From Tethybacter castelli (GTDB lineage Bacteria; Pseudomonadota; Gammaproteobacteria; Tethybacterales; Tethybacteraceae), in contig JAZHEJ010000060.1 of the NCBI GenBank assembly GCA_036679665.1, positions 1 to 61,960 on the forward strand: a stretch of DNA of 61,960 nucleotides, written 5' to 3'. This document shows positions 56,196 to 61,960 of the stretch, piece by piece. Each line of letters begins with the position of its first letter. Position 1 is the stretch's first letter. A program made the position numbers and the translations under genes. Under the pieces are notes generated by a model. It worked only from the letters and a program-made list of their open reading frames with translations, was not told the origin of the DNA and did no database searches.

Positions 56196-56315
56196 TGGCT
56201 TGGTGACCATAGCGAGGTGGTACCACACCTTCCCATTTCGAACAGGATCGTGAAACGCCTCAGCGCCGATGGTAGTGCGGGATTAGCCCGTGTGAGAGTA
56301 GGTCGTCGCCAAGCC
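56196..56315 (+). rRNA. rrf: 5S ribosomal RNA
   Basis: A 120-nt gene 62 bp after 23S. The terminal helix GGCTTGG pairs with CCAAGCC. The internal CCCATTTCGAACAGG, GTGAAACGCCTCAGCGCCGATGGTAGT and GAGAGTAGG stretches are standard 5S landmarks. There is no tRNA between 23S and 5S. Confidence 0.97.
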
Positions 56316-56323
56316 TTTTTTTT
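56309..56323 (+). terminator. Terminator at the end of the rRNA unit
   Basis: The 3' arm of the 5S terminal helix (CCAAGCC) is followed directly by eight T (56316-56323), so the 5S structure itself may act as the terminator stem. Confidence 0.5.
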
Positions 56324-57118
56324 GGATCCGTTCATTTCGTTGGAGTAAGGAAAAACTGCTAACGATGGTGTATGGATTACTTTTTCGGATCCTATTATTA
56401 ATACTAGGGTGTCGCGCGCAAACGTCTAGTAGGCTAAACGAATCTGGGATTTGCACTTGCTAACAAATCACAAACTAACATTTTGAAAACAAGGATCTGA
56501 GGATGCAACAGGCTTTCAAGAAAAAATTGGCTTTTACGCTATAACCAGATGATCCTCCAAAAGTAGAAGGATTGGTTGGCGATGTAGTCTAGCAAGAACA
56601 GGTGTTCACTGTCATAGCAGGACAAAGCACTGTAGCCGTCACCAATGAATAATTCCTGTTAAAACGCTGTTGTTAGAACGATGGCAAGCACGTGTTCACT
56701 AGCACCAATGCGGTGCAGCGTATAGAGGTATGATCAAAACGATGTTTCCCTCAAGTATGGTGTTCGTGAAAAGACTGATCTAAAAATATCGTTCAACGGA
56801 TCACCCAAGCTAGTTTGTTTCTGTAATCACCCAAGCCGTTTCGCCCACACGTTGCAGTTAGAAACCTTGTTTGTGGTGTTTGCCACAAGCTTTGTCAAGC
56901 GGATTATACTCAAAAAGACGGTAGGGGCAGTAGGATCTTTTCCAAAGATTTTTTTCGGTAACGATATCATCGAATGCTACCATGAGGACTGACTGGATTT
57001 CGGCCAAGCAGCATACTTACAGTTTTGCCACTTTTGCAGTCTGATTTTCTTGCAACATATAGCATTATGCTACCGAGAATAATACCTGCATTTTGCACAA
57101 ATATTGCAGACTTGACTT
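56324..57118. other. Gene-poor AT-rich stretch at the island border
   Basis: About 800 bp with no intact gene. It holds a decayed-looking coding frame (56503-56733) and a second frame open for 88 codons without a start codon (56726-56992). No tRNA, repeat array or clear transposon end is recognised. Base composition shifts here toward that of the helicase gene. Confidence 0.5.
56503..56733 (+). pseudogene. Decayed coding sequence, unrecognised
   Basis: ATG 56503 follows a GAGG sequence. The frame then reads protein-like segments (PPKVEGLVGDVV, QEQVFTVIAGQSTVAVTNE, NDGKHVFTSTNAVQRIEV) separated by in-frame TAA and TAG codons. In the next frame an open segment to 56992 contains YDQNDVSLKYGVREK. 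This looks like a gene broken by stops and a frameshift. The original function is not recognised; chance open frames remain possible. Confidence 0.25.
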
Positions 57119-60100
57119 TCAGGATGATTCAGTGTTGTTAAGAATAACGACCCAAGTAACCAGTTCGTATTTATCCTGTTCTGTCGGGGGTGCATTACGG
57201 GGCAACACCCCGCCTTTACGAAGTTTTGCGGCTGCGCTACTAGTGTAAGTTTTATTGATGGACTTAATAGCAGCATTTACCAGCTTGTCGTAATGTTGCA
57301 TGTTTTCGCTACCATTAGTAGTTTTGTCAAACAGCTTACATAGGTCTCGGATGGCTGATTGATGCCCTGAGGCTACGTCGCGCAGCAGAGATAATGTTTG
57401 CTTCGCATGGGCAAAGGTTAACCGAACACTGCCGTCGTCCGTTACATAAATAAGAAAATGTTGACCTAGAGGATTAATGCGTTCTGCATCTTCATCAGTA
57501 GCTTCATTGTTATTTCTTACATTGTCGTTTGGGCTTTCTTCATGCGGACGTAGGCAAAACAAAACGCCAGGGCGTGCGATCGGATTACCTGTAGCAGGGG
57601 GAACCACTGCATACAATCCCAAAGGAGCAGTTTCCAATTCTTCTCTGCGGGACTCTAAAAACGCCAACAACTCCATGCGAAACTGGTCCAATGAAAAGTC
57701 GGTTAAAGAGACGGTTCCTCCTAAATCTTCGAGATCTATCACTTGATTTTTCAAGCGCTTCAGTTGTTCTTCGCGAAAAAACAAATCCTGCTGGCCTACA
57801 TTCTGATCTGGCTTCATTAGTACGTTGTCTGATTGGGTTGCAGTCACGTCAACAAGTGCCATGCGCTCTTCAACGCGTCGTTGTAACTTCAAGTATTTTT
57901 CTAAGTCTTTTACAGGCCAGAAGTTCACGAGTTTCACAACGGCATTTTTAGAACCTATACGGTCTATGCGCCCGAAACGCTGAACGATGCGGACAGGATT
58001 CCAATGGATATCGTAATTAATTACCATATCGCAATCTTGCAGGTTCTGTCCCTCGGAGATACAGTCTGTGGCGATTATCACGTCAATTTCGGTATTTTGA
58101 TCAGGAAAACGAGATACTTGATCCTTGCGCCGCTTGGAAATTGGACTGAAATTGGTCAATATTTCATCATAATCGTTGTTCCCAAAGGTTGTTTTAGTTT
58201 TATCGCCACCGCAAACCAAGGCAATGTTACACTCGCTGTGCTTTTGCTTAAGATGATCGCTTACGTTTTCATACAGATATTGGGCTGTATCAGCGAAGGC
58301 AGTGAATATCAGCAATTTTCGGTTCGAGGTGGTTGTGTTGTTTCGTTTTTCATCAATAATTTTTAGTAGCTCAGTTAGCTTTGCATCTCTTTCAGAAGAA
58401 ATATGATTGATTTTTTTCAATAAATAATGTAGTTGACTTTTGTCTTTTTCAAGTCTTTCTTTCCATCGTGAAATGTCAATGTGTCCTAAATAAAACTTGC
58501 GTTTGTCACCTATTAAGAATTCACTGTCTTGAATATCAGGATTATTAAAATCTTTCGGTAATATGGCTTCGAAAACAGCATCATTATTATTTTTGCCAAA
58601 ACGTTTTTCAAAAGTGTCCATTTCTTTTATCCTTTTATCAATATTATTGGAAATATTATCCAATGATTTTCCAAAAGAATGTACCGAACTTTCTAGTCGC
58701 TTGAGGAGGTTTATCTTCATCATTCCAATAAGAATGCGCTCGCGGCCTTGTTGGGTAAAATTCAAATAAACAGTATTTATGTAAGATTTGCGTATCTCTT
58801 CGTTCAAATCTTTGCGCAGATAGTCGGTAGGGTGGTAAATAGCCAAAGTTAACTTTTCAATTTCCTCATTTATCTGTTCAAAGGAAAAAGAGTCCTGTTG
58901 AGAATCGATTGCAGCATATATTGAACGCGGCTTTTCGCGCACTGGAAAATTTCCAATTTTCTCCATTTCTTCGTTGTAATATCGCTGAATTTGCTTGCGA
59001 GAACGGGCAATACTCAGACCGTCTAGCATGCGGAAAAAGTCTCCGCCGATTTCGAGTAATAGGTTTTCGCTGGTGCGTTGCTTGATCTCTAGTTTGCACC
59101 ATTTCTCAAACTCTCGTTGTGCTTTTTGCACGGTATTTTTGATTGATGGTAATTGCAGTTTGTTTTCAAAGCTTTTGTCTGCTTTATCGCTATAAGTGAC
59201 GTCTTCACCTGCAATAAGTGAAATCTGGTTTTGCAAATCTTGCAATTTGTTGTTGACAGGCGTAGCTGAAAGCAATAGTACCTTGGTGGTGACTCCACTT
59301 GAAATGATGTCGTCAATTAGCTTTTCATAGCGAGTTTTATTCTGTTTTTCCTCGGGTTTTGTTGAGTTTTTTTTGTTGTTGCGAAAATTATGAGATTCGT
59401 CAATGACCACCAGATCATAATTGCTCCAGTTCAAGGTGGCCAGATTCAAGTGTCCCACTTCACCTTTGTCTCGAGACAAATCAGTGTGAGAAAGCACGTC
59501 ATATCGAAAACGGTCTTCGTTAAATGGATTCAATGTGTCATTTGATCTGTAAACCGTCCAGTTACGGCGCAACCGCTTTGGGCATAACACAAGTACCCGC
59601 TCATTCATCAGCTCAAAGTACTTGATTACCGCAAGGGCGGTATAGGTTTTACCCAGGCCTATACTGTCAGCAAGAATACACCCATTTAGATACTTAATTT
59701 TGCTTATAGCGGCAATGGCTCCGTCTTTTTGAAACTTGTACAGTCGCTGCCAGATTTCGGTATCAGGTAGAGCAACAGTATAGATATCGTTTTCCGCATC
59801 CCGCTCTCGATCTAACAAGTCCCGAAATATATGAAACAGCGTCAGATAATATATAAATTCTGGCGCATTGTCAGCGTAAAGCCGTTTTAGCTCCTGCAAC
59901 ACTATTTTTTTAACGTCTATGGTGCTATCTTTGTTATTCCACCAGTCGTTAAACCATAACAATAGATCGTCGCGGTCACGATTGCCGTCTACCACCAGGT
60001 TAAGTTCGACATTTGGGTTTTTGCCAAGACCCAGCCCTGAAACTGTAAAATTTGAACTGCCTAGTAAAGCATGAGTGGAATTTCCGTTTTGAAAATGGTA

Positions 60101-60478
60101 CATCTTGCCATGCAAAAACCCGCTGCGACTAATAGAGCGAATGTCGACTTTATTTTTGATCCACTGCGCACAGTCACGCGCTAGCTTTCGCTGAACGAAC
60201 TGATGTTGCAGCTCTAGTTTCTGATCCATAAGTATGTACGATCTTGAATCCTTATTGCCCTGGTCTACGTTGCTGACAAACTGAGGCTCTCCAAACAAAA
60301 ATCGCAATTTGTCAATATGCTCAAGCTTTTCCTGCAATTCTCCATACGCATTGATGGTGAAGTAAGCAGACATAATCGAAAGCACGGTATTCTGTTCCAA
60401 ATGTTCTTTTAGAAACTCTCCAGCTTTGCCTCTTCGATAGTTATCGAGAATGCCAGAAGGAAGTTTTTTTGAACTCAC
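57119..60478 (-). CDS. PLD-SNF2 helicase fusion, probable defence protein
   Basis: A 1119-residue protein. An N-terminal phospholipase-D-like nuclease domain has HGK at residues 123-125 and GSSN at 140-143. A SNF2-type superfamily 2 helicase follows, with Walker A SIGLGKT (272-278), DESH (360-363), SATPVNN and the arginine-finger motif QRFGRIDRIG near 850. The C-terminal 200 residues are unassigned. PLD nucleases coupled to SNF2 helicases occur in restriction systems and in DISARM as separate proteins. The start is GTG 60478 with GAGGTG five bases upstream. Codon use is more AT-rich than in the genes left of 56 kb. Confidence 0.85.
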   Translation of the reverse strand: MSSKKLPSGILDNYRRGKAGEFLKEHLEQNTVLSIMSAYFTINAYGELQEKLEHIDKLRFLFGEPQFVSNVDQGNKDSRSYILMDQKLELQHQFVQRKLARDCAQWIKNKVDIRSISRSGFLHGKMYHFQNGNSTHALLGSSNFTVSGLGLGKNPNVELNLVVDGNRDRDDLLLWFNDWWNNKDSTIDVKKIVLQELKRLYADNAPEFIYYLTLFHIFRDLLDRERDAENDIYTVALPDTEIWQRLYKFQKDGAIAAISKIKYLNGCILADSIGLGKTYTALAVIKYFELMNERVLVLCPKRLRRNWTVYRSNDTLNPFNEDRFRYDVLSHTDLSRDKGEVGHLNLATLNWSNYDLVVIDESHNFRNNKKNSTKPEEKQNKTRYEKLIDDIISSGVTTKVLLLSATPVNNKLQDLQNQISLIAGEDVTYSDKADKSFENKLQLPSIKNTVQKAQREFEKWCKLEIKQRTSENLLLEIGGDFFRMLDGLSIARSRKQIQRYYNEEMEKIGNFPVREKPRSIYAAIDSQQDSFSFEQINEEIEKLTLAIYHPTDYLRKDLNEEIRKSYINTVYLNFTQQGRERILIGMMKINLLKRLESSVHSFGKSLDNISNNIDKRIKEMDTFEKRFGKNNNDAVFEAILPKDFNNPDIQDSEFLIGDKRKFYLGHIDISRWKERLEKDKSQLHYLLKKINHISSERDAKLTELLKIIDEKRNNTTTSNRKLLIFTAFADTAQYLYENVSDHLKQKHSECNIALVCGGDKTKTTFGNNDYDEILTNFSPISKRRKDQVSRFPDQNTEIDVIIATDCISEGQNLQDCDMVINYDIHWNPVRIVQRFGRIDRIGSKNAVVKLVNFWPVKDLEKYLKLQRRVEERMALVDVTATQSDNVLMKPDQNVGQQDLFFREEQLKRLKNQVIDLEDLGGTVSLTDFSLDQFRMELLAFLESRREELETAPLGLYAVVPPATGNPIARPGVLFCLRPHEESPNDNVRNNNEATDEDAERINPLGQHFLIYVTDDGSVRLTFAHAKQTLSLLRDVASGHQSAIRDLCKLFDKTTNGSENMQHYDKLVNAAIKSINKTYTSSAAAKLRKGGVLPRNAPPTEQDKYELVTWVVILNNTESS

Positions 60479-60595
60479 TGCAACACCTCTATATAATATC
60501 TAAATAGTGATTAAATTTCTATATTAATCGGTCAGCACATATATTATTGCTACCATGCCTTATTGTACGTTTTTTGAATTAATATGTAGAAATTC

Positions 60596-60632
60596 AGCGG
60601 TTGTATGATGCTCGCACAATAAAGCAACCGCT
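60596..60632. repeat. Inverted repeat downstream of the integrase
   Basis: AGCGGTTG (60596-60603) and CAACCGCT (60625-60632) are perfect inverted arms with a 21-nt interval, in the gap between the helicase start and the integrase stop. A second imperfect pair, CAAATAG/CTATTTG, lies at 60645-60671. They could be recombinase-binding arms or an mRNA hairpin; no crossover site was identified. Confidence 0.35.
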
Positions 60633-60677
60633 ATGCTTAGGAAGCAAATAGTAAATGCTTAATGCTATTTGTTATGA

Positions 60678-61670
60678 CTACAAGAAACTAGCTCCAGCAT
60701 GGTCGGTAAATGCGTCAGAATCGCGGATGTATTTCATTACTGTAGCAGGGTTAGTGTGCCGGGTAACATCCATAATTTTGTCAAGACGAGCGTGATGTGC
60801 TGCAGCGCTAGTTACAAAACCTGCCCTCAGCGAGTGTGCAGAATATTCTTTCGGATTTAAGTTGATTGACGCAACATAATGCTTGACTAACCTAGGAATA
60901 TCGCTATGGTGCAATGGTAGCCCTGTTAACTTACCTCCGCGGCGCATAGTTTGAAACAAATAGCCTTTTGTATGCTCAATTTGACTAATTGCCAGCAACC
61001 AATTTTGAAGATACACGATTGGCTTCACAGTTTTACCTTGAGGTATCGCTACTCGTTGCCCGATACCCAGTTGATCTGTTTTGGATTTGCGTATATGAAG
61101 AATTATTCCTTCAGTCTCAGCTGTTTCAATATCTGTGGTTTTTAATTCACAAATCTCAGAACGTCTCAAAGCACCTGCAAACCCAATTGCCAATATTGCT
61201 GCATCCCGTTTACCTATAAGCGTATTAGAACAATTAGCAAGCATCGCGGTTATGTGATGTTCCCGTAATGCCTTAACTTGTCGTGGACTGTTTCCTCGCA
61301 AACGGGCTAGCCCCTTTAAGACTACAGCGACTTTGTTATGAGTTGCAGGAGATACTTTGCCTAAATCTGCATAGTGCTTATTGATCGCACTCCGATACAA
61401 TTCCAGAGTTCCTAGCGATAAGTATTTTTCACTTTTAGGATTTAGTTGAGTCGCCGTTACCATGAAAAAGTTTGCAACATTATCTGGCGTTGCATCGTAC
61501 GGCTGAACACTTTGATCACTGCAATATCTAGCAAAACGTTGCCAGCCCTTGTTATATGCAATACGTGTATTATTGGCCATACTAGCCTTTTTGAGCATGT
61601 CAAATTTTTTAGACAAAGTCTGTATATTTTGGCAACTTAGTTTATTGTTGCGTGAAGTTAATTTCGTCAT
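60678..61670 (-). CDS. Tyrosine recombinase (site-specific integrase)
   Basis: A 330-residue phage-integrase family enzyme. An N-terminal SAM-like core-binding domain covers about residues 25-125. The catalytic residues are Arg in GALRRSEICEL, the HxxR pair in SAHSLRAGF, His in VTRHTNPATV and the nucleophile Tyr in MKYIRD. It differs from XerC/XerD in the long basic N-terminus and lies in an AT-rich island. The start is ATG 61670. Its target site is not identified. Confidence 0.9.
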   Translation of the reverse strand: MTKLTSRNNKLSCQNIQTLSKKFDMLKKASMANNTRIAYNKGWQRFARYCSDQSVQPYDATPDNVANFFMVTATQLNPKSEKYLSLGTLELYRSAINKHYADLGKVSPATHNKVAVVLKGLARLRGNSPRQVKALREHHITAMLANCSNTLIGKRDAAILAIGFAGALRRSEICELKTTDIETAETEGIILHIRKSKTDQLGIGQRVAIPQGKTVKPIVYLQNWLLAISQIEHTKGYLFQTMRRGGKLTGLPLHHSDIPRLVKHYVASINLNPKEYSAHSLRAGFVTSAAAHHARLDKIMDVTRHTNPATVMKYIRDSDAFTDHAGASFL

Positions 61671-61817
61671 AAATTTTTAATAAAAGTAATAAAAATCAAA
61701 TTTAATTCTAGACTGAGTTTCAAGCAAACACAAATAATGTCTAATAATTGAACAAAAAAGAGCAGTCAGTTTTTTGTATTGCATTATCGAAAATAAGCTA
61801 AAGTTCGGTGAATTTAG

Positions 61818-61960
61818 GCTCGAACTTCACACGGTAAATCAATTTATCGAGGAATTTTAACAGGATGCGACAAGGCATTTATTATTGATAATCAAACTAA
61901 GGAAGCACTAGTAGCCAGGGATGGCAAATCCGCAGAGATAATCAAGCCGGTTTTGCGAGG
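61818..61960 (+). pseudogene. Specificity-domain fragment of an Eco57I/type IIG-like methyltransferase-nuclease (runs off the edge)
   Basis: From 61818 a + strand frame stays open to the end of the window. Its translation includes SIYRGILTGCDKAFIID, then EALVARDGKSAEIIKPVLRG. These phrases are the hallmark of the TaqI-like target-recognition region of type IIG/Eco57I-like and PglX methyltransferases. A TAG at 61815 stops the frame just upstream, and no methyltransferase motifs (NPPY) precede it, so the 5' part has been lost. The 3' part may continue beyond the window. It converges in function with the helicase as a restriction island remnant. Confidence 0.75.

Noticed and set aside
56503..56733. 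Stop-codon recoding (TAA and TAG read as amino acids)
   Set aside because: All intact genes in the window use TAA, TAG and TGA as normal stops; decay is a simpler explanation.
60596..60671. Integron attC site
   Set aside because: The arms do not fit the GTTRRRY/RYYYAAC core boxes and the recombinase lacks recognisable IntI-specific features.

Overview
The window looks like a scaffold from an uncultured proteobacterium, most probably a gammaproteobacterium. The gene pairings yhdP-nit-tldD and pyrG-kdsA, an RppH-type Nudix hydrolase, a biosynthetic threonine dehydratase, cytochrome c4 and a one-piece (not circularly permuted) tmRNA all fit that and argue against an alphaproteobacterium. The lineage below class level cannot be read from the sequence. 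Two runs of N sit beside exact 77-bp repeats (positions 2539-2615 = 10591-10667, and 25941-26017 = 26028-26104). This is the signature of a k=77 short-read assembly, and in both places a gene (pyrG/kdsA and hppA) is damaged by the join.

Layout. 1-13.5 kb: housekeeping genes (end of an outer-membrane barrel, tldD, nitrilase, yhdP, phosphomannomutase, yheT, pyrG, kdsA, an EamA exporter, an ArgD-like aminotransferase). 13.5-20.8 kb: cytochrome c4, then a sugar ABC importer of the FrcBCA/RbsBCA kind followed by iolD and iolE, so myo-inositol or a related cyclitol is the likely substrate, and a phosphoribosyltransferase. 21-27.2 kb: aceE, a Sco copper chaperone, a membrane pyrophosphatase and a TlpA-like thioredoxin. 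27.4-37.5 kb: accB-accC, a GlcNAc-kinase-like gene and nagA, two small glycosyltransferase-like genes, ilvA, rpiA, rppH, tmRNA, aroC and a thioredoxin-fold protein. 37.6-40.3 kb: a lipoprotein subtilase autotransporter.

40.3-52.9 kb is the most interesting metabolic region. A complete carbohydrate-type ABC importer (binding protein, two permeases, ATPase) sits next to two different double-domain NTF2/SnoaL-like proteins, a bicupin-like protein, an alpha/beta hydrolase, a short-chain dehydrogenase, a histidinol-dehydrogenase homologue outside any his operon, a beta-hydroxyacid dehydrogenase and an isocitrate-lyase/PEP-mutase family lyase. Two palindromes lie in the divergent promoter regions. 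It reads as an uncharacterised uptake and oxidation pathway for a small polyol-like or hydroxy-acid-like compound.

53.1-56.3 kb holds 23S and 5S rRNA genes with no 16S gene upstream. Instead there is an extended -10 promoter, a boxA-like element and a perfect processing stem, so this appears to be an unlinked rRNA unit. From 56.3 kb to the end the composition becomes clearly more AT-rich. This is an island with decayed coding sequence, a large PLD-SNF2 helicase fusion, a tyrosine recombinase and, at the very edge, the specificity-domain fragment of a type IIG/Eco57I-like restriction-modification enzyme.
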